Assembly: GCA_001768515.1 (NCBI GenBank)
Contig: MEOA01000005.1
Coordinates: 1-64,000 of the forward strand
Source of the DNA: Bacteroidetes bacterium GWE2_42_24
Lineage (GTDB): Bacteria > Bacteroidota > Bacteroidia > Bacteroidales > TTA-H9
Direction: 5' to 3'
DNA: 64,000 nt
Each line of letters begins with the position of its first letter. The first letter of the stretch is position 1. The translations under genes were made by a program, and so were the position numbers. A model generated the notes under the pieces. It was not told the DNA's origin. It saw nothing but the letters and a program-made list of their open reading frames with translations, and made no database searches. This document shows, piece by piece, positions 55,323-64,000 of this stretch.

Positions 55323-56618
55323 ATGAACGTATTGCTTCTTGGTTCAGGTGGCCGCGAAAACGCACTCGCCTGGAAAATTGCGCAAAGCCCTTTATTAGAC
55401 AGGCTTTATATTGCACCTGGTAATCCTGGTACAGCCAGCCTTGGAAAAAACCTCTCACTCAACATTGTCGACTTTGGTCAGGTTGAAGCAGCCGTCATTG
55501 CCTATCAAATTGAACTCCTTGTCATAGGTCCTGAAGCTCCTCTGGTTGCTGGCCTTACAGATTATCTTAAGCATTCTGAAAAAACCCCTGATTTGCTTAT
55601 CGTTGGCCCCGGTGCTATAGGTGCGCAGCTTGAAGGCAGTAAGGACTTTGCAAAATCATTTATGATGCGCCATCAAATTCCTACGGCAGCCTACCAATCA
55701 TTCTATGCTAACCAATTTGCAGAAGCGGTGAATTTTCTGGACACTCTTAATCCCCCATACGTGATCAAAGCCGATGGACTTGCTGCCGGAAAAGGGGTGG
55801 TTATCTGTATCGAAAAACAGGAAGCTATTAACACATTGGATGATATGCTGCTGAAAGGCCGTTTCGGTAAAGCTTCCGGTAAGGTTGTGATTGAGGAATT
55901 TTTAAATGGCATTGAACTTTCTGTCTTTGTTCTGACCGACGGAAAACAATTTTGCCTGCTCCCTGAGGCCAAAGATTACAAACGAATCGGAGAAGGAGAC
56001 AAAGGCCCTAATACAGGCGGAATGGGTGCCATCTCCCCCGTCCCTTTCGCCAATGAATCATTCTTGAAGAAAGTCATTTCACGTATCATCGAGCCAACTA
56101 TCAATGGATTGGCTGTCGAAAATATTGATTACAAGGGTTTCATTTTTTTTGGCTTAATCAACGTCGACAATAATCCCATGGTGATCGAATACAATGCAAG
56201 AATGGGTGATCCCGAGACTGAAGTTGTCATACCCCGCATCGCTGAAGATATTTTGCCCTTATTAATTGAAACCGCCAAGGGTGAGTTGAAAACTGGCAAA
56301 GTGATGACCGATTCCCGTTATGCCGCAACCGTCATGATGGTGTCAGCAGGTTACCCTGGTGATTATATAAAGGGCAACCCAATTACCATAAAAGGAATAG
56401 ATACAACTGACCTTGTATTTCATGCTGGTTCAGCACTACATCCCGCCACCGGGCAATTGGTAACCACCGGTGGCAGGGTACTGGCGGTTACTGCATACGG
56501 CATGAATGTAGAAGATGCTTTCCATAAAGCTTACCAAACGGTTCGAAACATCTCTTTCGAGGGAGCTTACTACAGGCGAGACCTCGGCAAAGACCTCGCA
56601 AATATCTCTGTTGATTAA
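55323..56618 (+). CDS. purD: Phosphoribosylamine-glycine ligase
   Basis: 431 residues. Second step of de novo purine synthesis: ligates glycine to phosphoribosylamine with ATP. The start MNVLLLGSGGRENALAWKIA is typical. The ATP-grasp core follows: VIKADGLAAGKGVVI (about 146-160), GDKGPNTGGMGAISP, and YNARMGDPETEVVIPR near 300. The C-terminal GARS-C segment ends at NISVD. Starts 3 bases after the glycosyltransferase stop. Confidence 0.96.
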   Translation: MNVLLLGSGGRENALAWKIAQSPLLDRLYIAPGNPGTASLGKNLSLNIVDFGQVEAAVIAYQIELLVIGPEAPLVAGLTDYLKHSEKTPDLLIVGPGAIGAQLEGSKDFAKSFMMRHQIPTAAYQSFYANQFAEAVNFLDTLNPPYVIKADGLAAGKGVVICIEKQEAINTLDDMLLKGRFGKASGKVVIEEFLNGIELSVFVLTDGKQFCLLPEAKDYKRIGEGDKGPNTGGMGAISPVPFANESFLKKVISRIIEPTINGLAVENIDYKGFIFFGLINVDNNPMVIEYNARMGDPETEVVIPRIAEDILPLLIETAKGELKTGKVMTDSRYAATVMMVSAGYPGDYIKGNPITIKGIDTTDLVFHAGSALHPATGQLVTTGGRVLAVTAYGMNVEDAFHKAYQTVRNISFEGAYYRRDLGKDLANISVD

Positions 56619-57558
56619 ACATCTCACATATAAACAAATCGACCACAAAAAGTGGGATGAATGCATCAACAAGGCGTTCAATGGACGCGTGTATGCGCTT
56701 TCCTGGTATCTCGATGAAATAGCTTATGGTTGGGAAGCACTCGTGGAAGAAGATTACACCTCCGTGATGCCCTTGCCGGGGGGCAAAAAAGCGGGTATTA
56801 ACTATCTCTTTCAGCCGTTCTTCACTCAACAATTGGGTTTGTTCTCAATCGGATTACTAACTCCAGAACAAATTAACAATTTTCTGGAGGCCATCCCTTC
56901 TAAATATCGCTATGGTGAATTAAATCTCAACAGCCACAACAACCCGTCAGACGACCACCGCTACAAACTCACTTATAATTCAAATCACGAACTTGATCTG
57001 ATCAAACCATACCCATCAATTCAGCATAGCTTTTCAGAAAACACACGACGTAACATCAAAAAGTCACACAATCAAGGAATTATCATCGCAAAAAACTCCG
57101 GCCCCGAAGAACTTGTTGCTTTGTTCTCCGCTAACAGAGGTGCATTGCTTAACCACATTACCGATGCACACTATTCAAGGTTGATCGCGCTAATGCACAA
57201 AGCTATCTATAATAATACTGGTTTTATTTCAGCATGTTATCAACACAACAACCTTCTTTGTGGTGCTTTTTTTCTTAACTTTCGCAACCGGTTAGTTTTC
57301 CTTTTTTCAGCCATAAGTGAAGAAGGGAAAAAGAATGGGGCCATGTTTTTTCTGCTTGATGAAACCATCCGTCAATTTGCAGAAAAACCTGTAATACTTG
57401 ATTTTGAAGGCAGCAATGAGCCTAATCTTGCACGATTTTACAAAAGCTTTGGAGCTAATGAAGTGAAATACCCGAGAATTGTTTTTAATCGCCTCCCCTA
57501 TCCACTGCAGATAACTGTAAATGTTGCGAAAAAACTGCGTCAAATAATATCTTTTTAA
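56611..57558 (+). CDS. GNAT/FemAB-like acetyltransferase-fold protein
   Basis: 315 residues from a TTG at 56611 (LIKHLTYKQIDHKKWD) whose codons overlap the purD stop (TTGATTAA). Longer ATG starts run deep into purD. N-terminal and C-terminal halves are each GNAT-like, as in FemAB/BioF2-like transferases. Landmarks: NTRRNIKKSHNQGIIIAKNS in the middle, and DFEGSNEPNLARFYKSFGA near the end, a common FemAB-type motif. Such enzymes move an amino acid or acyl group to peptidoglycan or a small molecule. The substrate is unknown. upp follows 24 bases later. Confidence 0.72.
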   Translation: MIKHLTYKQIDHKKWDECINKAFNGRVYALSWYLDEIAYGWEALVEEDYTSVMPLPGGKKAGINYLFQPFFTQQLGLFSIGLLTPEQINNFLEAIPSKYRYGELNLNSHNNPSDDHRYKLTYNSNHELDLIKPYPSIQHSFSENTRRNIKKSHNQGIIIAKNSGPEELVALFSANRGALLNHITDAHYSRLIALMHKAIYNNTGFISACYQHNNLLCGAFFLNFRNRLVFLFSAISEEGKKNGAMFFLLDETIRQFAEKPVILDFEGSNEPNLARFYKSFGANEVKYPRIVFNRLPYPLQITVNVAKKLRQIISF

Positions 57559-57582
57559 ACCGATTCCAATACCACCTCCATC

Positions 57583-58242
57583 ATGATACAGATACTGGGT
57601 AACCAAAATTCAATTTTCAATCAGTTTATTGCTGAAATCAGAGACGAAAAAATTCAGAAAGATCCTCTGCGATTCAGGACGAATATTGAACGTATCTCGA
57701 TGATTTTTGCATACGAGATAAGTAAACGGCTAAATTATACAACCCACGAAGTGATTACAAGCCTGGGTGTAGCCGAGACGCCAGTTCTTACCGATCCGGT
57801 GGTTATCGCATCTATTCTGAGGGCAGGGCTCCCTATGCATCAGGGAATGCTTGCGATCTTCGACAAAGCCGAAAATGCCTTTATTTCAGCCTACCGTAAA
57901 TACGCTAAAGATGAAGTATTTCAGATAAAGGTTGAATATACGTCAAGCCCCTCCCTTGAAGATAAAACTCTCATCCTGAACGATCCTATGTTAGCAACAG
58001 GCGCTTCCATGGCGCTTACATACAGGGAACTGATGCAATTTGGGAAGCCACGTCATACCCATATCGTCAGCATCATTGCCAGCGCTGAGGGCATCGACTA
58101 CATTAAGCGCAAGCTTTCTCCCGGCGACTATACCCTTTGGGTTGGTGCTATTGATGATGAGCTTACTGCCCAATCCTATATCGTTCCGGGATTAGGCGAT
58201 GCAGGTGATCTTGCTTTTGGGAAAAAAAATGAAACACATTGA
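57583..58242 (+). CDS. upp: Uracil phosphoribosyltransferase
   Basis: 219 residues. Salvages uracil with PRPP to UMP. The PRPP-binding loop is LILNDPMLATGASMA at about 129-143. ILRAGLPMHQGML (about 73-85) and the uracil-binding C-terminal part, VPGLGDAGDLAFG at 201-213, are conserved. Starts 24 bases after the acetyltransferase-like gene. The ABC permease follows 2 bases after the stop. Confidence 0.95.
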   Translation: MIQILGNQNSIFNQFIAEIRDEKIQKDPLRFRTNIERISMIFAYEISKRLNYTTHEVITSLGVAETPVLTDPVVIASILRAGLPMHQGMLAIFDKAENAFISAYRKYAKDEVFQIKVEYTSSPSLEDKTLILNDPMLATGASMALTYRELMQFGKPRHTHIVSIIASAEGIDYIKRKLSPGDYTLWVGAIDDELTAQSYIVPGLGDAGDLAFGKKNETH

Positions 58243-58244
58243 TT

Positions 58245-59504
58245 ATGAAAAATCTATCATCCAGAATAATCAACCCAGTCGTTATTGAAAACATGCGGAT
58301 TGCTTTGCACAGCATCCGAAGTCATCTTTTACGGACTATTCTGACAGTCATGATTATTGCCTTCGGAATCATGGCGCTCGTAGGCATCCTTACATCGATC
58401 GATGCCGTACGCTATTTCTTTGTGGAGAACTTCACCCGGATGGGAAGCAACACCTTCACAATCCGCAACATGACGATGCAAGGAGGAGGAGAACACCACA
58501 GGAGCGATTTTCTGAAAAAAATTACTTATGATGAAGCACTCGAGTTCAGACGTAATTTCACTTTCCCATCTGTAACCTCCATATCTACCTTTGCAAGCGG
58601 TTCTGCTACGGCACGTTTTGAAGGGAAAAAAACTCACCCTAACAACCGGGTTTGGGGAGCCGACGAAAACTATCTGGCCACTTCAGGCGAAATCATTCAG
58701 GAAGGGCGAAACTTTACCCCAGCCGAGGCATTTTATGGCAATCATGTCGCCATTCTCGGTGAAGCCGTTGCTGATGAACTTTTTGAAAAGAAAGGCAATC
58801 CTATCGGAAAAGTCATTGGCGTCGGATCTGGCCGCTATGTTGTCATTGGCGTTTTAAAATCGAAAGGGAGCAGCATTGGATTTTCAAATGACCGAACCAT
58901 CATACTTCCTTTGATGAATGTCAGGCAAACTTTCGCCAAGCCTAACCAGTCATATTCAATAAATGTTATGACTTCACAAACTACTTCAATGAGCGCTGCC
59001 ATTGGAGAAGCCACAGGAATATTCAGAACCATCAGAAAGGTGCCACTTGGTGAACAGGATAATTTTGCCATCATCAGATCTGATACCTTTGTTGAAATGA
59101 TGATTCAAAATACACGGATGATATCAATCGCTGCTACCTTTATCGGCATGATCACCCTCGTGGGTGCTGCCATTGGATTAATGAACATCATGCTTGTTTC
59201 TGTTACTGAAAGAACCCGTGAGATTGGAATACGTAAAGCCATTGGCGCTAATAAACGTACTATCAGAAATCAGTTTCTTGCCGAGGCTGTGGTCATTGCT
59301 CAAATTGGTGGTGCATTAGGTATTGTTATGGGCATTGCCATCGGAAACGTCGTTTCTTATCTCATAGGTAGTAGTTTCATTATTCCCTGGCCATGGATCA
59401 TCCTCGGAGTTACTCTCTGCTTCATTGTGGCAATGGCGTCAGGAATTCTGCCAGCCCGTAAAGCAGCAAACCTCGATCCTATAGAAGCCCTCCGATATGA
59501 GTAA
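58245..59504 (+). CDS. MacB/FtsX-type ABC transporter permease
   Basis: 419 residues from the ATG at 58245. MacB-type layout: N-terminal span (LRTILTVMIIAFGIMALVGI, about 30-49), periplasmic MacB_PCD domain (about 50-290), then three C-terminal FtsX spans with TRTREIGIRKAIGANKRTIR-like coupling segment (reads TERTREIGIRKAIGANKRTI at about 323-342). The C-terminus is PARKAANLDPIEALRYE, typical. It needs an ATPase partner, which is not adjacent. Substrate unknown; relatives export lipoproteins or peptides. Convergent with the next gene, 15 bases apart. Confidence 0.9.
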   Translation: MKNLSSRIINPVVIENMRIALHSIRSHLLRTILTVMIIAFGIMALVGILTSIDAVRYFFVENFTRMGSNTFTIRNMTMQGGGEHHRSDFLKKITYDEALEFRRNFTFPSVTSISTFASGSATARFEGKKTHPNNRVWGADENYLATSGEIIQEGRNFTPAEAFYGNHVAILGEAVADELFEKKGNPIGKVIGVGSGRYVVIGVLKSKGSSIGFSNDRTIILPLMNVRQTFAKPNQSYSINVMTSQTTSMSAAIGEATGIFRTIRKVPLGEQDNFAIIRSDTFVEMMIQNTRMISIAATFIGMITLVGAAIGLMNIMLVSVTERTREIGIRKAIGANKRTIRNQFLAEAVVIAQIGGALGIVMGIAIGNVVSYLIGSSFIIPWPWIILGVTLCFIVAMASGILPARKAANLDPIEALRYE

Positions 59505-59519
59505 ATAGTCCGAATAAGG

Positions 59520-60767
59520 TTAGTCCAATCCATGTTCCTTTATCTTACGATAAAGGGTCCTTTCCGAGATACCCAGCTCTTTGGCAGCGCTTTTCCGTTT
59601 GTTATCGTGTTTACGCAAAGCCCTGCGAATCAACTCTACATTACGATGTTCCAGCGACAGGTTCTCTTCGATCTCTTCTGACTCGGTGATTGGCTCATTC
59701 AGGTGGGCAGCCGTATCTCTACTGATCTCTATGTGGGTCGGAAGATCATTAGTTTCCGCTACCTCGTCATCATAGTCGTGCTGATTTAGTCGGTTAATCA
59801 CATTGGCATGTGTCGAATAGACATCCGATGGGACACCGCTGTGCGATATAATATCTCCAACTAGCTTCCTCAGTTCGGTGATATCCTTTTTCATGTCGAA
59901 CAAAACCTTATACAACAGATCACGTTCATCGAAATCAGTTCCTGCGTGAGGTTTTCCCTTCACCAGAACAGGTAGTTCAGAGTAATTATTCTCAGGGAGA
60001 TAACGATGTAATGTAATCGAAGAGATTTCCCTGTTTTGTTCGATGATACTGATCTGCTCTGTGATGTTCTTTAACTGTCGTATGTTACCAGGCCAGCGGT
60101 AGTTTGCCAACATTCTGACGGCCTCTTCTGAAAGATGAATTGCCGGCATTCTGTACTTTTCGGCAAAGTCGGCAGCAAATTTCCTAAACAGCAAATGAAT
60201 GTCATCCTTACGTTCACGTAATGGCGGCATATAGATTGGAACCGAGTTCAAACGATAATAAAGATCCTGCCTGAAACGTCCCTGATTAATGGCGTCAGGA
60301 ATGGTTACATTGGTGGCGGCCACTACTCGCACATTGGTTTTTATAACCTTCGAAGAACCAACTTTGATAAACTCCCCGGTTTCAAGTACCCTGAGAAGCC
60401 TTACCTGCGTCGATAATGGCAATTCGGCAACTTCATCGAGGAAGATGGTACCACCATCAGCTACTTCAAAATAACCTTTACGTGATTCATGTGCCCCAGT
60501 AAACGAGCCTTTTTCATGACCAAACAATTCAGAATCGATGGTACCCTCCGGAATGGCGCCACAATTAACGGCAATATACGCCCCATGCTTCCTTGTACTC
60601 AGTTGGTGAATAATCTGAGGAAAAACTTCCTTCCCAACTCCACTTTCCCCGGTTATCAATACAGATATATCAGTGGGTGCAACCTGCCTGGCGATATCGA
60701 TCGCCCGCTCAAGTAACACCGAATTGCCCATAATCCCAAACCTATGCTTAATTGATTGTACTTCCAT
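59520..60767 (-). CDS. Sigma-54-dependent transcription activator
   Basis: 415 residues from the ATG at 60767 (MEVQSIKHRFGIMGNS). The upstream codons overlap the promoter. The AAA+ domain has Walker A GESGVGKE at 40-47, the sigma-54 contact loop GSFTGA at 87-92 (Ser variant of GAFTGA), Walker B GGTIFLDEV at 105-113 and an arginine-finger region RFRQDLYYRL. The C-terminus is an Fis-type helix-turn-helix (AAKELGISERTLYRKIKEHG). There is no N-terminal receiver or GAF domain, so activity must be set by expression or another protein. About 130 residues between the AAA+ domain and the HTH are acidic and low in complexity. Confidence 0.94.
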   Translation of the reverse strand: MEVQSIKHRFGIMGNSVLLERAIDIARQVAPTDISVLITGESGVGKEVFPQIIHQLSTRKHGAYIAVNCGAIPEGTIDSELFGHEKGSFTGAHESRKGYFEVADGGTIFLDEVAELPLSTQVRLLRVLETGEFIKVGSSKVIKTNVRVVAATNVTIPDAINQGRFRQDLYYRLNSVPIYMPPLRERKDDIHLLFRKFAADFAEKYRMPAIHLSEEAVRMLANYRWPGNIRQLKNITEQISIIEQNREISSITLHRYLPENNYSELPVLVKGKPHAGTDFDERDLLYKVLFDMKKDITELRKLVGDIISHSGVPSDVYSTHANVINRLNQHDYDDEVAETNDLPTHIEISRDTAAHLNEPITESEEIEENLSLEHRNVELIRRALRKHDNKRKSAAKELGISERTLYRKIKEHGLD

Positions 60768-60803
60768 GTCAATGTGTTTTTTCAAAGGCAAATAAACCTG
60801 ATG

Positions 60804-60831
60804 CAAAGATACTGAATTGCTCCTGACACAA
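60804..60831 (-). promoter_or_regulatory. Promoter of the sigma-54 activator gene
   Basis: On the minus strand: TTG at 60831-60829, 17 bases, then TATCTTTG at 60811-60804. Leader about 30 bases to the ATG at 60767. Confidence 0.65.
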
Positions 60832-60885
60832 TGGCAGTAAATTTAAAAAAACCAAACTGGACATGGGAAACCACTTGCTCTTTCT

Positions 60886-60923
60886 ATAAAAAAGGCGCAA
60901 GTGGCTTAAACCACTTGCGCCTT
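60886..60923 (-). terminator. Terminator of pheT
   Basis: Perfect 13-bp stem (AAGGCGCAAGTGG with CCACTTGCGCCTT), 6-base loop. On the minus strand a T run follows. It lies 22 bases past the pheT stop. A partial copy of one arm (ACCACTTG) also occurs at 60870-60877. Confidence 0.92.
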
Positions 60924-60944
60924 GCAATATAAGTCAGCAGTAGA

Positions 60945-63410
60945 TTACCGTCTGACAGAAGCTCCAAATTTCGATTCAAAAGCACTGATCAGTCTCTCCA
61001 TTACCCGCTCAATCATCTGATCAGTGAGTGTCTTTTCAGTATCAAGCAGGGTAAAGGTGAGGGCATATGATTTCTTTCCATCTCCGATCTTTTCTCCTTC
61101 ATAGATGTCGAAAAGAGATACATGCCTCAATAGTGCAGACTCTGTCTGATAAGCCAACTCTTCAAGAGAGGAATAAGTAACCCCTTTATCAATCACAAGC
61201 GCTAAATCACGTTTCACTTCCGGGAAACGGGGAAGTTCTTTGAAGGTAATATCGCCATTTTGGTGGAAACGAAGCAATTTCTCCCAGAAAAGCTCTCCAT
61301 ACACAACACCCTGCTTAAGATCAAAATAGTGCAATACTTCAGGGCTTACTAGGCCTAATGAACCCAGCTTTTCGCGCTTGTATACCAAATCTATCCCCTG
61401 CGAGAACATTGGATGTTCACTTGTTATCATCTTAAGCTTTAACATATCAAAGCCAAGCATACTCAACACCCGTTTCAGATGAGAATGAACAAAATAAAAA
61501 TCACCCTCTGAAGCGTTTCCCTTCCAACTATCTTTAGTTACTGATCCGGTAACAAACATCGAAAGCATCAACTCCTCACTGAACCGGTCTGTTACCAAGG
61601 AATTGACCGGTAACTCCGGATTGCGCTTATAAATTTTACCAAACTCATACAATTTCAGATTGCTCCGTTTATGATTCTGATTGAGAAGAATTATCTCCAA
61701 TCCACTGAAAAGCAAAGTCTGCCGCATAACATTCAATTCTCGTGAAAGCGGGTTAGCCAGATCAACATTCCTGATCGGGTCTATCCACGGGAAATCTACT
61801 GTATATTGCGTTTTAGTCAGCGAAAGGGTCATGATTTCATTGAAGCCGTTGCTGCTTAACTGATCTGAGATTTTATTACGCAATTTCTCAGAATCAGGCT
61901 TCTGGGTAAACGAGAATGAAGCAGAAAACCGGCTATCAATCTCAATGTTATTGTACCCATAGATTCTTAATATCTCTTCAGTTACATCGGCTTCGCGTGT
62001 AACGTCAACTCGATAGGCAGGCGCTTCAAGCATAAGCTGATCACCATTACGCTCCAACACTTTGAAATCGAGTGAGCCTAAGATGACCAACACCTTGTCA
62101 TCGGGGATCCGCTTTCCGATCATAGCAGCAATACGAGCCAGATCAACCTGAATAACAGCAGGATTGAAAGGGGTAGAAACTACATCCACTATATCCGACG
62201 ATACATGACCACCCGCTAATTCACAGATTAATAAGGCAGCTCTTTTAAGTACAACCACCGTTGTCGTTGGATCAATGCCTCGCTCAAACCTGAAAGAGGC
62301 ATCGGTATGTAATCCATGATATTTGGATGTACGACGAATTGTACCAGGGTCAAAACAAGCGCTCTCAAGAAAAATTGAAGTGGTTAATTCACTCACTCCA
62401 CTCTTCAATCCACCGAAAACGCCACCAATACACATCGGCTCATCTCCATTACAGATCATAAGATCCTCAGATGTCAGGGTCCGCTCGATACCATCCAGCG
62501 TGACAAACTTAGTCCCGGAAGCACATTTCTGTACCATAACTTTTCCGGAGGTTATGCCTGCAGCATCGAAAGCATGAAGTGGCTGACCTGACTCCATCAG
62601 GATGAAGTTTGTAATATCAACTACATTATTAATTGGCCTGATTCCTACAGCCAGTAAAAAATTGCGCAGCCAGTCGGGCGAAGGAGCAATTTTAACCCCG
62701 CTAATGGTCAATCCGGCATATCGGGGACAAGCCTCAGTAGCAGGCACTTCGACACTGATATTGAGGTCATGGTTGTGGACAGTAAACATATCAATGTCCG
62801 GCATTTTTAACAACCCCGACGCCTCATGATCCCTGCTGATCAACGCCGCATTAAGATCACGTGCTACTCCGATGTGCGAAGTCGCATCAGTACGGTTAGG
62901 GGTCAATCCTATCTCAAAAATGTAGTCATCCTGTATGTTAAAATATTCCTTAGCCAGAACCCCAACCGGTGCATCGGCAGGGAGTACCATAATACCGGCA
63001 TGTGATGCACCGAGGCCAAGCTCATCCTCAGCACAAATCATCCCTTCTGAAAGCTCGCCCCTGATCTTTGATCGTTTAATTACCAACGGATCATCTTTAA
63101 AATATAAAGTAGCTCCAATGGTTGCAATGGCCACTTTCTGTCCGGCAGCTACATTTGGGGCTCCGCAAACTACATGAAGCGGATCACCGCTCCCGGTATC
63201 TACCGTGGTCAGGCTTAAATGATCTGAATTGGGGTGTTTAGTACATGTAAGTACCTCTCCGATGACGATCCCGGACAATCCTCCCTTCACCGATTCAATC
63301 TTCTCAATTCCCTCTACCTCAAGACCACTATCGGTCAGAAGTTGAGCCACTTCTGTTGCCTCAAGCTTAATGTCAAGATATTGCCTGAGCCATTTGTATG
63401 ATATCTTCAT
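60945..63410 (-). CDS. pheT: Phenylalanyl-tRNA synthetase, beta subunit
   Basis: 821 residues, full-size bacterial PheT. It forms the alpha2-beta2 enzyme with PheS. The start MKISYKWLRQYLDIKL, the EMAP/tRNA-binding domain at about 40-150 (CTKHPNSDHLSLTTVD, VVCGAPNVAAGQKVAIA), the B3/B4 editing domain (CPRYAGLTISGVKIAPSPDW near 230), the B5 part and the catalytic-like core (ANPLSRELNVMRQTLL) are in order. The C-terminus is the FDX-ACB anticodon-binding domain (FPEVKRDLALVIDKGVTY). pheS is not adjacent. A TAACTTTG box lies 32 bases upstream. Confidence 0.96.
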   Translation of the reverse strand: MKISYKWLRQYLDIKLEATEVAQLLTDSGLEVEGIEKIESVKGGLSGIVIGEVLTCTKHPNSDHLSLTTVDTGSGDPLHVVCGAPNVAAGQKVAIATIGATLYFKDDPLVIKRSKIRGELSEGMICAEDELGLGASHAGIMVLPADAPVGVLAKEYFNIQDDYIFEIGLTPNRTDATSHIGVARDLNAALISRDHEASGLLKMPDIDMFTVHNHDLNISVEVPATEACPRYAGLTISGVKIAPSPDWLRNFLLAVGIRPINNVVDITNFILMESGQPLHAFDAAGITSGKVMVQKCASGTKFVTLDGIERTLTSEDLMICNGDEPMCIGGVFGGLKSGVSELTTSIFLESACFDPGTIRRTSKYHGLHTDASFRFERGIDPTTTVVVLKRAALLICELAGGHVSSDIVDVVSTPFNPAVIQVDLARIAAMIGKRIPDDKVLVILGSLDFKVLERNGDQLMLEAPAYRVDVTREADVTEEILRIYGYNNIEIDSRFSASFSFTQKPDSEKLRNKISDQLSSNGFNEIMTLSLTKTQYTVDFPWIDPIRNVDLANPLSRELNVMRQTLLFSGLEIILLNQNHKRSNLKLYEFGKIYKRNPELPVNSLVTDRFSEELMLSMFVTGSVTKDSWKGNASEGDFYFVHSHLKRVLSMLGFDMLKLKMITSEHPMFSQGIDLVYKREKLGSLGLVSPEVLHYFDLKQGVVYGELFWEKLLRFHQNGDITFKELPRFPEVKRDLALVIDKGVTYSSLEELAYQTESALLRHVSLFDIYEGEKIGDGKKSYALTFTLLDTEKTLTDQMIERVMERLISAFESKFGASVRR

Positions 63411-63441
63411 ATTGGAATAATTTCACTGAATGATAAACTGG

Positions 63442-63449
63442 CAAAGTTA
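63442..63449 (-). promoter_or_regulatory. -7 element of pheT
   Basis: TAACTTTG on the minus strand, exact TAnnTTTG. No TTG at ideal -33 spacing. Confidence 0.5.
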
Positions 63450-63491
63450 CAGATTTCCAGCCTAGCTTTTGAAAACTGCCTCGATAAGTTT

Positions 63492-64000
63492 TCAACTGAT
63501 CCGGCTCAGGTTTCTTTGTACCGAGGTTAACTCAACCAACCGGTCATGTAGCGCGCGATGCCCGGGCAATGACAATTCGGGATCGATGGTAAGCACTTCC
63601 AGTGCCGATTGCCTCGCGGCTTCAACGATACGCCCATCAGTTGTAAGATCGGCAATGTGCAATTCTATGGCTCCACTCTGCCGGGTTCCTTTCAAATCGC
63701 CAGGCCCCCGTATCTGAAGGTCGGCTTCAGCAATCGCAAATCCATCGGTGGTACGCACCATCGTCTCAATACGCTGCCGTGCCTCAACAGAAATTTTATC
63801 TTTGGTCATTAGAATACAATAGGATTGGTCAGCCCCCCTGCCAACTCTCCCCCGTAGCTGATGCAATTGCGATAAACCAAATCGTTCAGCATTTTCAATT
63901 ACCATGACTGACGCATTAGGGACGTCAACCCCTACTTCTATCACGGTGGTAGCTACCATGATCTGAGTTTCACCCTTCACAAAACGCTTCATTTCGTATT
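63492..64000 (-). CDS. recG: ATP-dependent DNA helicase RecG, C-terminal part
   Basis: The reading frame runs off the right edge, so only the last 169 residues or so are seen. They match the second RecA-like domain of Rec[21 protein letters not shown] (motif V region), [19 protein letters not shown] (motif VI with the arginine finger), the TRG-type hairpin region and the wedge-related C-terminus. RecG regresses stalled forks and branch-migrates Holliday junctions. It ends 82 bases before the pheT start, on the same strand but upstream of the pheT -7 box. The in-frame ATG at 63992 is internal, not the start. Confidence 0.93.
   Translation of the reverse strand, partial: YEMKRFVKGETQIMVATTVIEVGVDVPNASVMVIENAERFGLSQLHQLRGRVGRGADQSYCILMTKDKISVEARQRIETMVRTTDGFAIAEADLQIRGPGDLKGTRQSGAIELHIADLTTDGRIVEAARQSALEVLTIDPELSLPGHRALHDRLVELTSVQRNLSRIS

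Noticed and set aside
1..64000. CRISPR arrays, prophage or intact insertion sequences.
   Set aside because: No regularly spaced direct repeats, integrase, capsid or transposase genes were seen.

Overview
The window reads as the chromosome of a member of the Bacteroidota, probably a Bacteroidales-like anaerobe or facultative anaerobe. The reasons are the promoters (TTG, about 19 bases, then TAnnTTTG, the form used by the Bacteroidota housekeeping sigma factor), the lack of strong Shine-Dalgarno sequences, and Bacteroidota-type families: a DUF2723 membrane protein, a DUF4476 protein, an ExbB/orf/ExbD/ExbD cluster, a Big_5 lipoprotein, and a secreted protein with carboxypeptidase-regulatory-like and beta-sandwich domains. 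Most genes are chromosomal housekeeping genes. I see no phage, no intact insertion sequence, no CRISPR array and no rRNA.

Layout. 1-3.8 kb: 3'-truncated gene for a large secreted protein (minus), a possible gene remnant, and about 1.4 kb without a credible gene. 3.8-11.5 kb: rplU-rpmA, then a tight five-gene run serS, TPR protein, rsmA, TMTC-like GT-C/TPR membrane protein, CPBP protease. 11.7-14.15 kb (minus): ExbB, small membrane protein and two ExbD proteins, then tRNA-Ser(GGA). 14.3-17.9 kb: tatD-asparaginase operon, a divergent family 9 glycosyltransferase, a metallo-beta-lactamase-fold hydrolase. 18.1-27.9 kb: half-size TauE/SafE, YhbP-like protein, B12-dependent ribonucleotide reductase, then mutA, arginine deiminase and mutB. 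28-30.6 kb: AT-rich gene desert. 30.6-32.6 kb: a lysine-rich histone H1-like protein with an internal folded domain, and mscL. 32.6-40.4 kb: phosphatase and gpmA (minus), then DUF2723 membrane protein, deacetylase and Ig-like lipoprotein (plus), then an ArsR-type regulator (minus). 40.5-46.7 kb: adenine deaminase, DUF4476 protein, amidohydrolase, groES-groEL. 46.8-53.9 kb: one long minus-strand operon from flippase through two chain-length proteins, O-antigen ligase, LptE and a TPR protein to secG. 54.2-59.5 kb (plus): glycosyltransferase, purD, acetyltransferase-like gene, upp, ABC permease. 59.5-64 kb (minus): sigma-54 activator, pheT, and the 3' end of recG, whose 5' end lies beyond the window.

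How the genes fit together. Several loci concern the envelope: polysaccharide export and ligation, LPS transport, GT-C-type membrane proteins that may take part in protein O-glycosylation, and ExbB/ExbD energisation. Ribonucleotide reductase and methylmalonyl-CoA mutase make this stretch cobalamin-dependent. The mutase supports the succinate-propionate route typical of the phylum. An arginine deiminase gene lies between the two mutase subunit genes.

Nothing here is clearly a new defence or mobile system. The points most worth a second look are the mutA-arcA-mutB arrangement with a palindrome in its promoter, the H1-like protein downstream of a 2.6 kb desert, a sigma-54-like element before groES, and several start sites (TTG starts, one nearly leaderless transcript) fixed by promoter positions.
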